64,000 nucleotides of DNA from positions 1 through 64,000 of the forward strand of contig NZ_BMQW01000009.1 in NCBI RefSeq assembly GCF_014648315.1, read 5' to 3'. Under the pieces are notes generated by a model, which was not told the DNA's origin, ran no database searches, and was given only the letters and a program-made list of their open reading frames with translations. Origin of the DNA: Shewanella ulleungensis. Its GTDB lineage: Bacteria; Pseudomonadota; Gammaproteobacteria; Enterobacterales; Shewanellaceae. A program made the position numbers and the translations under genes. Below, one piece after another: positions 46,740 to 54,477 of this stretch (the stretch's first letter is position 1; each line of letters opens with the position of its first letter).

Positions 46740-46988
46740 TGTAACGAATAAGATGTGGTTGATGTGAGTTGCAGTGCAATGATTTAGCCTTCTCCCCCGG
46801 AGTTAAATCAAACACGGCAAAGTAGTTTATCCCACTCACCTCAACTTTGGTTAGGATTTAGTTACTGCTACAGATTTATGTTCATTGTTCATCATCATCC
46901 CTATTTGGGGAGCATTAACACGCTAGCGCACTGTTAATGACACCCCGTAAAGAACGACTTAGGCAGCCTTATTGGTTGCCATTTTTTT
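46740..46988 (+). ncRNA. Putative sigma-E-dependent sRNA, unit 3 (about 247 nt)
   Basis: The 5' domain has hairpin GATTTA/TAAATC (46781-46809) with inner CTCC/GGAG, enclosed by GTGAG/CTCAC. The shared core follows at 46878 with the GTTCATCATCATCCC stretch, then the CATTAA/TTAATG hairpin with CGCTAGCGC, and the terminator. It is about 90% identical to unit 4 over 370 nt including the promoter, so the two arose by tandem duplication. Unit 2 shares only its 3' half. Confidence 0.75.
46962..46988 (+). terminator. Terminator of sRNA unit 3
   Basis: GGCAGCC-TTATT-GGTTGCC, then A and seven T; one G-T pair in the stem distinguishes it from unit 2. Confidence 0.9.
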
Positions 46989-47081
46989 GTCTAAAATTTG
47001 CTTTGAAATAATATTTTGGTTTGGTTTAAGCGGCTCAACATAATGCAGGTAAAATAAATTTAGAAAATTGATTATTTCTGT

Positions 47082-47108
47082 GAACTTTTTTAATAAAGCT
47101 CAGTCTGA
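47082..47108 (+). promoter_or_regulatory. Sigma-E-type promoter of sRNA unit 4
   Basis: GAACTT (47082-47087), 16 nt, TCTGA (47104-47108). Confidence 0.72.
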
Positions 47109-47113
47109 TTATA

Positions 47114-47357
47114 TGTAACGAATTAGATGTGGTTGATGTGAGTTGCAATGACATGATTTAGCCTTCTCCCCCGGAGTTAAATCAAACACGGCAAAGTGGT
47201 TTACTCACCTCAGGTTAGGTTAGGATTTAGTTACTGCTACAAGTTTTAATGTTTATTGTTCATCATCATCCCCATTGGGCAGTATTAGCACGCTAGCGCA
47301 CTGTTAATGACAACCCACAAAGATTTATTTTGGCAGCCAATAGGCTGCCATTTTTTT
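47114..47357 (+). ncRNA. Putative sigma-E-dependent sRNA, unit 4 (about 243 nt)
   Basis: It has the same plan as unit 3: the 5' hairpin GATTTA/TAAATC at 47155-47183 inside GTGAGT/ACTCAC, then ATGTTTATTGTTCATCATCA with TCCCC at 47249, then a GGG/CCC hairpin with CGCTAGCGC. Its stem arms differ from unit 3, but a paired stem can still be drawn (GTATTAG with TTAATGAC, one bulge). The terminator GGCAGCC/GGCTGCC has compensating changes relative to units 2 and 3. Its T-run overlaps the stop codon of the opposing M1 peptidase gene. Confidence 0.74.
47332..47357 (+). terminator. Terminator of sRNA unit 4
   Basis: GGCAGCC-AATA-GGCTGCC, then A and seven T. Confidence 0.9.
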
Positions 47358-49158
47358 ATATGTCAGTCTTAATATCATCGAAATGAAGTAACGAGTCTAA
47401 TTGCACTTGCAATGAAGGATGGTAACTAGGCCGAGCTTGAGTATAAATAGCCTTGAGTTCTAGGTGATAACCCGCAATTTGCAGTTCGATAAATAATGGC
47501 CTCACAAATTTACCTCTACCAATTTTGCACAAATACTTTGTTAATGCAGGCAATACAGGATCAAATAGATTGCGAATAGCAACACGATACCAATCACAGG
47601 CGATTTCTGCATTGTGATGTCCGGTAAAGCTAAATACCTCATCTAAATCCAACAACATGGCTTGGCTAACGATTAACGGTAATTTGCTCAAAAAATATTG
47701 CCAATGATGGACACGCCATTGTTTCACGCATAATTCACTAGCTGCAGTGCCGCTAATGAATTGCGCTAACGCTAAGTCAACTTTGTCAAAACTCGTTGAT
47801 GTCGGCCCCACAAACCAAGCAGGTAATCCTTGCCCATAAATCCACTCAGATAATTCATTAATCGTTATCTTATCGCCATGTTCAACGAGTAACGTTTGTT
47901 TTGCATAGTCAACGAACATTTCTGTAGTAATGGCAGTAAAAGCAAAGTGATTAACGTATCGAATTAAAAACGCATCAAATGCGGCACGCCCAAGCCGACT
48001 TTCAAGTTCATGAACAAACATCGATGCTTTATCGTAAGTAAAACGGTTAAATGCTAAATTAGGATCGCGATGTTGCACATTCGCTGGTAATGTCTGATCG
48101 ATTAAAGGCATCGATTGCATTTCTTCTTGCAGGCGCCCAAATTCAATTACCCATTCCAATTCGGCCTGTTCTTTACCGTATACAGCTTCAACTATTCGAT
48201 TGGTAAAATAAGTGGTAAAACCTTCATTAAGCCATAAGTCTCGCCAAGTTGCATTGCTCACTAAGTTACCTGTCCATGAATGGGCAAGCTCATGTGCAAC
48301 GGTTGAAACCAAACTCTTATCACCAGCAATTAATGTTGGGGTCATAAATGCCAACATTGGATTTTCCATACCGCCAAATGGAAAACTTGGCGGTAAAACA
48401 ATCATGTCATAGCGACTCCATGCATAAGGTCCAAGTAAAGACTCTGCAACTAGGAGCATTGATTCAGTATCTTCAAATTCGTTAACTGCAGCCTCCAACA
48501 TACCAGACTCAGTATAAATACCACTTCTAGGGCCTGTTTCCTTAAACGCTAAATCGCCTACTGCGATGGCTAATAAATGTGTAGGTATAGGCTTATCCAT
48601 GCTAAAAGTGAATATGCCATCTTCAGGCATGATGGGATTATTATTAGCACTCATTACCGCGCGAAGCCCTAAAGGAACTTTGATCGTGGCATTAAACGTT
48701 ACTCGCGCTTTAGGGCTATCTTGTAAAGGCAACCAGCTCCGTGCATTGATTGGCTGCGACTGACTAAACAAGTAAGGTAACTGCTTGCCTAAGGTTTGCT
48801 GTGCATTGAGCCATTGCAGCCCTTGGGCCTTAGGAGAGGTATGATAATGCACGACCACTTGTGTGTTCAGCATGCCGACCTCTATCAACCATCGCTGTCC
48901 CAAAGTAGGATTAACATCTTCACAATCATAGTCTAATGGTTGCCCATTTAAATCTGTTACCTGATCAATAAACAAATCACGACCATCAATGATCAATACC
49001 GACTGTGCCCTTTTGCGATTAAAAAATAGCGTTACCGACCCACTCAGTTGCTGAGTACTAAAATCCACAGTTAGCGCAATATCAAGGTGATGTACACATA
49101 AGGCATCTGTATTTGCACTTGAATGGTAATCCTTTTCAACATCAAATGAGTTAGTCAC
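47356..49158 (-). CDS. M1 family zinc aminopeptidase (LTA4H/ColAP-like)
   Basis: This is a zinc metallopeptidase removing N-terminal residues, 600 residues. The N-terminal beta-domain (to about 205) precedes the catalytic domain with exopeptidase motif FPFGGMENP and zinc site HELAHSWTGN at residues 289-298; the third ligand Glu follows in LWLNEGFTTYF. The C-terminal helical part resembles leukotriene A4 hydrolase. I place the start at GTG 49158 (VTNSFDVEKDYHSSANTD), which has AGAGG 5 nt upstream. In-frame ATGs at 49194 and 49263 are possible but lack a site. The gene lies between two sRNA units on the opposite strand. Confidence 0.88.
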   Translation of the reverse strand: MTNSFDVEKDYHSSANTDALCVHHLDIALTVDFSTQQLSGSVTLFFNRKRAQSVLIIDGRDLFIDQVTDLNGQPLDYDCEDVNPTLGQRWLIEVGMLNTQVVVHYHTSPKAQGLQWLNAQQTLGKQLPYLFSQSQPINARSWLPLQDSPKARVTFNATIKVPLGLRAVMSANNNPIMPEDGIFTFSMDKPIPTHLLAIAVGDLAFKETGPRSGIYTESGMLEAAVNEFEDTESMLLVAESLLGPYAWSRYDMIVLPPSFPFGGMENPMLAFMTPTLIAGDKSLVSTVAHELAHSWTGNLVSNATWRDLWLNEGFTTYFTNRIVEAVYGKEQAELEWVIEFGRLQEEMQSMPLIDQTLPANVQHRDPNLAFNRFTYDKASMFVHELESRLGRAAFDAFLIRYVNHFAFTAITTEMFVDYAKQTLLVEHGDKITINELSEWIYGQGLPAWFVGPTSTSFDKVDLALAQFISGTAASELCVKQWRVHHWQYFLSKLPLIVSQAMLLDLDEVFSFTGHHNAEIACDWYRVAIRNLFDPVLPALTKYLCKIGRGKFVRPLFIELQIAGYHLELKAIYTQARPSYHPSLQVQLDSLLHFDDIKTDI

Positions 49159-49306
49159 TTTTGCCTCTTTTTTAGCTTTAATTGGAAATATCATATCATT
49201 TTCATATAAACGGCGTTTTTCAAGACACTTGTCGCCTAAATAGTGAGTGCTGATGATTCTCAAATTCTTGTTTGAAAAAAAATTAATATTTTTTCAAACA
49301 AATGTT

Positions 49307-49333
49307 GAACTAAATTGAAATCGCCCAGTCTGA
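49307..49333 (+). promoter_or_regulatory. Sigma-E-type promoter of sRNA unit 5
   Basis: GAACTA (49307-49312), 16 nt, TCTGA (49329-49333), with CCCAGTCTGATTATATG as in unit 3. The -35 has one mismatch. Confidence 0.6.
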
Positions 49334-49338
49334 TTATA

Positions 49339-49483
49339 TGAACCGAATTTGCATTACTTAATTTTTGTAGCTAGTAGCGTTTTTTTGTTCATCATCATTC
49401 TCCTAATTCGATAGTAGCTTCACTCTATCAACAGTATTGCCTTTAGCAATAGCAGCAACCTCTTAGTTAGGTTGCTTTTTTTT
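49339..49483 (+). ncRNA. Putative sigma-E-dependent sRNA, unit 5 (about 145 nt)
   Basis: It keeps the promoter and the core TTTGTTCATCATCATTCTCC. It then has a hairpin GATAG/CTATC (no CTAGCGC loop) and the terminator GCAACCT/AGGTTGC with eight T. It has no large 5' domain, like unit 1. It sits 2 kb from unit 4, on the other side of the M1 peptidase gene, and together with the terminator after pstS fills the 49264-49562 gap. Confidence 0.65.
49455..49483 (+). terminator. Terminator of sRNA unit 5
   Basis: GCAACCT-N7-AGGTTGC, then eight T. Confidence 0.88.
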
Positions 49484-49518
49484 ATCTTTTTTTTAGCTTT
49501 TCAGATTCGTAAAAACAA

Positions 49519-49542
49519 AAAAGGCCTCAAATGAGGCCTTTT
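49519..49542 (-). terminator. Terminator after pstS
   Basis: AAAAGGCCTCA and TGAGGCCTTTT form a stem; on the minus strand it continues into a T-rich run (TTTTTTGTTTTT). Confidence 0.9.
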
Positions 49543-49562
49543 AAACTAGGTAACTTAAGCGA

Positions 49563-50534
49563 TTAAAGCTTGATACCTACTTTTTCTAAATCTTTTGTCA
49601 CAACAGATGTTGGAACTGGAACATAGCCATCTTTCTCAACAATTTGCTGGCCTTGCTTAGACAGTACAAACCTTAAGAATTCACGATCCATTGGCGAAAG
49701 ATCTTTATTTGGGTGTTTGTTCACATAAACATATAAGTAACGTGATAATGGGTAAGTACCGTTTGCTGCATTAGCTGCAGTGGCTTCGATAAACTTATCA
49801 CCCTTCTTAGAAACTGCTACCGCTTTAACACCTGCAGTTTTATAACCAATACCAGAGTAACCAATCGCATTTAGAGACTGTGACACAGACTGAACCACAG
49901 AAGCTGAACCAGGTTGCTCATTAACGTTTGGACGGAAGTCACCTTTACATAAAGCTTTTTCTTTAAAGTAACCATAAGTACCAGACACTGAGTTACGGCC
50001 ATAAAGCTGGACGTCTTTCGCGCTCCAGTTACCTTCTAAGCCCGCATCACCCCAACGGTTAATCTCTTTACCGCCACACTTATGAGTCGATGAGAAAATA
50101 CTGTCAATTTGTTCAATGCTTAAACCTGTAATTGGGTTGTCTTTGTGAACAAACACAGCTAGTGCGTCAATTGCAACACGTACCGCTGTTGGTTGGTAAC
50201 CATAATGCTTTTCAAAAGCTTCAACTTCATTAGGCTTCATTTTACGGCTCATTGGACCGAACTGTGAAGTCCCTTCAGTAAGCGCTGGTGGCGCAGTAGA
50301 AGAACCAGCAGCTTGAATTTGGATATTTACGTTAGGATAAATATGTTTGAACTCTTCAGCCCATAACGTCATCATGTTAGCTAAAGTATCAGAACCGACA
50401 GAAGACAAGTTACCAGATACGCCACTTGTTTTTTCATATACAGGTAATGTTGGGTCAATAGCAGCCATAGATGCTGCTGAGAATACACCAGCGGCTGTAA
50501 GGGTAATTGCGCCGACAAGTTTGTTCAGTTTCAT
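49563..50534 (-). CDS. pstS: Phosphate-binding periplasmic protein PstS
   Basis: PstS binds inorganic phosphate for the Pst ABC importer. The 323-residue precursor has a signal peptide ending ASMAA near residue 25. Phosphate-loop features are [32 protein letters not shown] and [15 protein letters not shown]. It resembles the short PstS family of marine bacteria more than E. coli PstS. GGAG lies 7 nt before the ATG. Tandem Pho boxes lie upstream, and phoR and phoB are next on the same strand; pstCAB are not in this window. Confidence 0.94.
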   Translation of the reverse strand: MKLNKLVGAITLTAAGVFSAASMAAIDPTLPVYEKTSGVSGNLSSVGSDTLANMMTLWAEEFKHIYPNVNIQIQAAGSSTAPPALTEGTSQFGPMSRKMKPNEVEAFEKHYGYQPTAVRVAIDALAVFVHKDNPITGLSIEQIDSIFSSTHKCGGKEINRWGDAGLEGNWSAKDVQLYGRNSVSGTYGYFKEKALCKGDFRPNVNEQPGSASVVQSVSQSLNAIGYSGIGYKTAGVKAVAVSKKGDKFIEATAANAANGTYPLSRYLYVYVNKHPNKDLSPMDREFLRFVLSKQGQQIVEKDGYVPVPTSVVTKDLEKVGIKL

Positions 50535-50596
50535 TGTATTGCTCCAGAATTAAGCGTACTAAGTTTTTAAAACGTAGTCAGTATCGACCTCATTGA

Positions 50597-50634
50597 TGAC
50601 AAGTCTATGACTTTGATGTGACAGTTGTATGACA
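50597..50634 (-). promoter_or_regulatory. Tandem Pho boxes upstream of pstS
   Basis: On the + strand TGACAAGTCTATGAC (50597) and TGACAGTTGTATGAC (50619) repeat with a 22-nt period. Read on the minus strand they give GTCATACAACTGTCA-type direct repeats as in the PhoB consensus. They lie 63-100 nt before the pstS ATG. The gap also contains the phoR terminator and no gene. Confidence 0.7.
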
Positions 50635-50821
50635 CGAGTCTTAAAACTGCTTTATTTGTCATAACTGGAGCACTGTTTAAAGATATCAATAGCTTAGATA
50701 GTACCTTTTGCCCCTATTAAGTCATTTATTGTTAATAACACTGTCTTAATCCCATACTTTAAACTGAATTTTTTACCCATACCGCCGTTTTATGACAATT
50801 ATATGCACTTTTTACAGCAAT

Positions 50822-50851
50822 AAAAAAAGCAACATAAATGCTGCTTTTTAG
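50822..50851 (-). terminator. Terminator after phoR
   Basis: On the minus strand AAAAAGCAGCA and TGTTGCTTTTTTT form a stem and T-run just after the phoR stop. It makes pstS a separate transcript. Confidence 0.75.
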
Positions 50852-50871
50852 GTTTTATGTAATGTGGTGAT

Positions 50872-52167
50872 TTATTGTCTTTCTAATAAATGTATCGGAA
50901 TGATAAAACTAAATGTACTGCCTTTACCGTATTCGCTGGTCACGTTAAGTTCACTGTGGTGATGACTCAATGCATGCTTTGCAATGGCGAGTCCTAAGCC
51001 TGTTCCACCGGTTTTACTTGAGCGAGCATTATCAACGCGATAAAAGCGCTCTGTTAAGCGATTAATATGCTGTGGTGCGATACCAACCCCGGTGTCTTTT
51101 ACCGAAAATAATCCCCCAGTAGCAACACTTCTCCAGGTCACAGAAATAATGCCACCAGGAGCTGTATAACGAATGGCATTGGAGATAAGGTTTGAACAGG
51201 CGCTGCGAAGTTGAATTTCATTACCGTGAGTATTTAATCCAGCTTCGCAATTAAACTCTAAGGTATATTGGTCGCCAGCAAGCGCTTTAGCTTCTTCACG
51301 AAGCACGTCCATCATTACTTGCATGTTCACCGTTTTTGATAAATCGATGTCGGTAGCATCTTCAATCCTCGACAAGGCTAATAGTTGTTCTACCATCGAT
51401 TGCATGCGTGAAGTTTGTTGTTGCATCAGTGATAACGGCTTTTGGTTTGGAGAATTATCGTCTTCCATACCTTGCATTATCTCTAAGTAGCCTTGCAAAA
51501 CAGTAAGCGGTGTTTTTAGCTCATGTGAGACGTTGGCAACAAAATCTTTACGCATACTTTCAAGTTGGTGGATCCGAGTGATATCACGCGCCATAAGAAG
51601 TAGCTGCCTATCACCATAACTCATTAGACGGATCTCAAGTAAACGCTTATCTGACACAGGCGAAGGTATTTCAAGCGGTTCTTTGTATTCGGCTTTTCTA
51701 AGATAGGCTGAGAAATCAGGATGACGTATAAGGTTATCAATTCGTTGACCGCTGTCTTGCGGCCAGACAAACCCTAAAACTAATTGTGCAAGTTTGTTGC
51801 ACCACAAAATATTATGCTCTGCATCAAGCACAACAGCGGCATCGGGTAACGCCTCTGCTCCCTGACGAAAACGAGCAAGTAATGTTGCTAACTGTCCGAC
51901 GCGCCGACGATTTTTACCTTGAAGCCGATATATACCATTAAATACCCCTTCCCAACTTCCTTGCCCTTGGGGGGGGGTTAATTTTTTATCTTTCCATAAC
52001 CAAAAGTTAAGTCGGGTAATTTGTCGGTAATGCCATACGAGCAAACCAATGGTTCCCAATAAAGTGACCAAAGCTATCTGATCCACGAATGCACCAACAC
52101 ATATAAATAGTATCAATAACAATGCTAAACGAGAAAATAATCGGAATCCAGAATACGAATTAAGCAT
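50872..52167 (-). CDS. phoR: Phosphate regulon sensor kinase PhoR
   Basis: PhoR phosphorylates PhoB when phosphate is scarce. Starting at ATG 52167 the protein has 431 residues, exactly the E. coli length. It opens with two membrane helices (about 10-30 and 33-50), then the WLWKDKKLTPPQGQGSWEGV linker and a PAS domain (NILWCNKLAQLVLG). HisKA follows with the phospho-His in NVSHELKTPLTVLQGYLE, and the ATPase domain has NLISNAIRYT, DTGVGIAP and GGTGLGLAI. An in-frame start at 52290 would add 41 unrelated residues that run into the phoB-phoR terminator. Confidence 0.95.
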   Translation of the reverse strand: MLNSYSGFRLFSRLALLLILFICVGAFVDQIALVTLLGTIGLLVWHYRQITRLNFWLWKDKKLTPPQGQGSWEGVFNGIYRLQGKNRRRVGQLATLLARFRQGAEALPDAAVVLDAEHNILWCNKLAQLVLGFVWPQDSGQRIDNLIRHPDFSAYLRKAEYKEPLEIPSPVSDKRLLEIRLMSYGDRQLLLMARDITRIHQLESMRKDFVANVSHELKTPLTVLQGYLEIMQGMEDDNSPNQKPLSLMQQQTSRMQSMVEQLLALSRIEDATDIDLSKTVNMQVMMDVLREEAKALAGDQYTLEFNCEAGLNTHGNEIQLRSACSNLISNAIRYTAPGGIISVTWRSVATGGLFSVKDTGVGIAPQHINRLTERFYRVDNARSSKTGGTGLGLAIAKHALSHHHSELNVTSEYGKGSTFSFIIPIHLLERQ

Positions 52168-52292
52168 AGGCAACCTAATGGCTAAAAGTAACGCAGCCAA
52201 CACTTTCAACTTTATAGTGTCGTTACTGATTATTAGGATTAACGAGGAACCACAAGATAGCCTAAATAGGCCATTGTGGCTAGGCAACAAAC

Positions 52293-52323
52293 AAAAAAGC
52301 TCTGTTGATTATCACAGAGCTTC
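52293..52323 (-). terminator. Terminator-like hairpin between phoB and phoR
   Basis: On the minus strand AAGCTCTGT and ACAGAGCTT form a stem followed by TTTTTG. It lies inside the phoB-phoR operon and probably makes PhoB more abundant than PhoR, or phoR has its own promoter. Confidence 0.75.
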
Positions 52324-52339
52324 ATTTGCTGCATACGCA

Positions 52340-53029
52340 TTACATTCTGGTTGAAAAACGATAACCAGCACCACGAACAGTTTGAATCAACTTGTCATGT
52401 CCACCTTGCTCTACCGCTTTACGCAGACGGCGAATGTGTACATCAACAGTACGATCTTCTACATACACGTTGGTTCCCCAAACGTTATCGAGCAATTGTT
52501 CACGGCTGTAAACTCGCTCAGGGTGTGTCATAAAGAAATGTAATAATCTAAACTCTGTTGGCCCCATGTCTAGAACATCTTCACCTACGGTGACACGATG
52601 ACTTACAGGGTCAAGTTGAAGCCCTTGAACGTCTATCGTTTCTTCTAAACGCGTTGGCGCACTTCTACGTAATACCGCTTTTATTCTTGCCACTAACTCT
52701 TTGGGAGAAAAAGGTTTCGTAATATAGTCATCAGCGCCCACTTCCAGGCCTTTGACTTTATCTTCCTCTTCACCGCGCGCAGTCAGCATAATAATGGGAA
52801 TTTGGCGGGTAAACTCATCTTGCTTTAAGCGTTTTGCTAATTGAATACCACTGCCACCAGGGAACATCCAATCCAACAAAATCAAATCTGGATAAGGCTC
52901 TTGAAGCAATTCAATTGCTGAATCGAAATCTTCAGCTGCAGCTGTCGTAAAACCATGTTGATCCATCACAAATGTCAGCATTTCACGAATTGCTGATTCA
53001 TCTTCTACTATTAAAATCCTAGCTGTCAT
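52340..53029 (-). CDS. phoB: Phosphate regulon response regulator PhoB
   Basis: PhoB is the OmpR-class activator of phosphate-starvation genes. The 229 residues comprise a receiver domain with acidic pocket EDE at 9-11 and phospho-Asp53 ([11 protein letters not shown]), Lys in [14 protein letters not shown], and a winged-helix DNA-binding domain ([40 protein letters not shown]). E. coli PhoB has the same length. It is the first gene of phoB-phoR and its likely targets include the boxes upstream of pstS. Confidence 0.97.
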   Translation of the reverse strand: MTARILIVEDESAIREMLTFVMDQHGFTTAAAEDFDSAIELLQEPYPDLILLDWMFPGGSGIQLAKRLKQDEFTRQIPIIMLTARGEEEDKVKGLEVGADDYITKPFSPKELVARIKAVLRRSAPTRLEETIDVQGLQLDPVSHRVTVGEDVLDMGPTEFRLLHFFMTHPERVYSREQLLDNVWGTNVYVEDRTVDVHIRRLRKAVEQGGHDKLIQTVRGAGYRFSTRM

Positions 53030-53167
53030 ATTGGGTTTCTACATTAATTTGCCACAGGAGTATTATTAGACACTTTTGTTACACTTTCATGACCCTGAGG
53101 TCGATATTGCCATTAAAAACAGTTTTTTGTCATAAAAACTTAATTGCCGTTTACGCACAGTAATGAA

Positions 53168-53187
53168 AAAAGGGCCGAAGCCCTTTT
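53168..53187 (-). terminator. Terminator after the porin gene
   Basis: AAAAGGGC-CGAA-GCCCTTTT; on the minus strand further T residues follow. Confidence 0.88.
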
Positions 53188-53206
53188 CTACCGAATGCAA
53201 TTTGGC

Positions 53207-54151
53207 TTAGAACTTGTGTTCAATACCTACACCAACATAGCTGTCATCTTGATCATTTGAGTCAAACGAATTGGCGGTATAAAAAGCAAATAGTTTAGTT
53301 GGCTTACCGAGTTTGTAGTCTGCGCCAACAGACCAAGAATCACCTTTATTTTCCATGTCGGCAAACTGTGCCTTAAGCGTCACATCATTGATGTCATATG
53401 CAGCGCTTAGTAAGAAACCATTATCCGTTACACCGCTATCTAGTGCTTCTTGTTGTTGGTACATACCACCAATCACCAAACCAGCCACTTTACCTTGTAC
53501 TGTAGCACGTGCAGTATCATAGCCTTTTACTTTTGAATCATATGCAATTGCTGCATAAATAGAAGAAGTCTTTAAACCAGAGTCACCATACATCAATGCC
53601 ATGCTGACGCCATCTTCACCAGTAGTGTTATCACCAACAATTTGGTCTGAATCACCAGAAGCTACATAAGTGACACCCGCTTGGAAATCACCAAACATTG
53701 GTGTGTAGTACGTTGCCGTTTGAGCCATGCGATTTTCACCTTTAAATAAGGTTTTCACATCACCAGAAAGGTCGTTGAACTGGTCAACTTTACCTTGAGA
53801 TACTTTAAGAATAGTGTCGTTACGACCTACAGACACCGCACCAAAGTTACCTTTTAGGCCTACAAACTGGTTGCGTGCTAAAAAGTTTTCTTTGTCGTCA
53901 TCACCCGTGTTGACTTCGTATTCGATTGTATAAAAAGCTTCTAATGAATTGCTTAACTCAAAATCACCTGTTACACCAAAACGTGATGCATTACTTTGAA
54001 TAGTCGTTTCAGTTTCGTCAGCAACATCATTTGACTGCGCTGTTACATTTAATTTGCCATACACTGTCAGAGGTTCTGCTGCATATACACTTGAAACTAA
54101 AGAAGTTGCCATAGCAGAGGCTAATAGAGTTTTACAAAAAACATTCATCAT
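53207..54151 (-). CDS. Gram-negative outer-membrane porin
   Basis: This is a trimeric general-diffusion porin of 314 residues. A signal peptide ends near residue 24 (LVSSVYA). The 16-strand barrel begins LTVYGKLNVTAQSND and continues with FGVTGDFELSNSLEAFYTIE, FVGLKGNFGAVSVGRNDT, AQTATYYTPMF and a C-terminal VGIEHKF ending in Phe, the BAM-recognition signal. ATG 54151 or 54148 follows AAAAGGA; an upstream TTG is less likely. The ribosome-binding site and start codons are complementary to the core of the sRNA units at 46402-47357. Confidence 0.93.
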   Translation of the reverse strand: MMNVFCKTLLASAMATSLVSSVYAAEPLTVYGKLNVTAQSNDVADETETTIQSNASRFGVTGDFELSNSLEAFYTIEYEVNTGDDDKENFLARNQFVGLKGNFGAVSVGRNDTILKVSQGKVDQFNDLSGDVKTLFKGENRMAQTATYYTPMFGDFQAGVTYVASGDSDQIVGDNTTGEDGVSMALMYGDSGLKTSSIYAAIAYDSKVKGYDTARATVQGKVAGLVIGGMYQQQEALDSGVTDNGFLLSAAYDINDVTLKAQFADMENKGDSWSVGADYKLGKPTKLFAFYTANSFDSNDQDDSYVGVGIEHKF

Positions 54152-54158
54152 TTCATCC
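54145..54158 (-). promoter_or_regulatory. Possible sRNA target site on the porin mRNA
   Basis: The mRNA reads GGAUGA-AA-UGAUGAA across the Shine-Dalgarno and both start codons. It can pair with UUCAUCA-UCAUCC of sRNA units 2-4 as 7 + 6 base pairs with a 2-nt bulge. This is a by-eye prediction. The rest of 54152-54477 holds the divergent promoters of the porin and rdgC and no gene. Confidence 0.5.
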
Positions 54159-54477
54159 TTTTGACGCAAATTTCGTCATGGTTATTCTGGGTTAGTTGTA
54201 TCGGAACGAGCGGAATTCTGCCTTGTAAATGTTTCAGAAATATTTCACTAATTCATTAATGGCTGATATTCACTGATTAAAACCCACCAGAAAAACCTCA
54301 AACATAGCTACAGCGATGGTTTCAAGGACGATTTTAGAAATGTGACAATTTGATGAATTCTCATTCTAAGCAAATTAGTCATGGTACAAATAGCATTTTT
54401 TTGTAGGTTTACCGCTTTGCATCTATCCCGTAAACTGCACTATCTAAATTTTTCCTGTTAATTAACGAGAGCATTCT

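Larger units (their letters stand above)
45949..47357 (+). repeat. Tandem array of related promoter-sRNA-terminator units
   Basis: Cores lie at 46505, 46878 and 47249, spaced 373 and 371 nt, with a more divergent unit before them. Each unit holds its own promoter and terminator. A fifth, divergent unit is at 49307-49483. This explains nearly all of the 1.6-kb gap between the peroxidase and the M1 peptidase genes. Confidence 0.85.

Noticed and set aside
46505..47310. The core units as histidine-type transcription attenuators because of the HHH codons
   Set aside because: No biosynthetic gene follows any of the terminators on the + strand; the next + strand element is always another sRNA promoter or an opposing gene.
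46500..47358. The repeated units as a CRISPR array or as REP/BIME repeats
   Set aside because: The repeats are about 370 nt apart with long conserved spacers, carry promoters and terminators, and have no cas genes nearby. They are far too long for CRISPR or REP elements.
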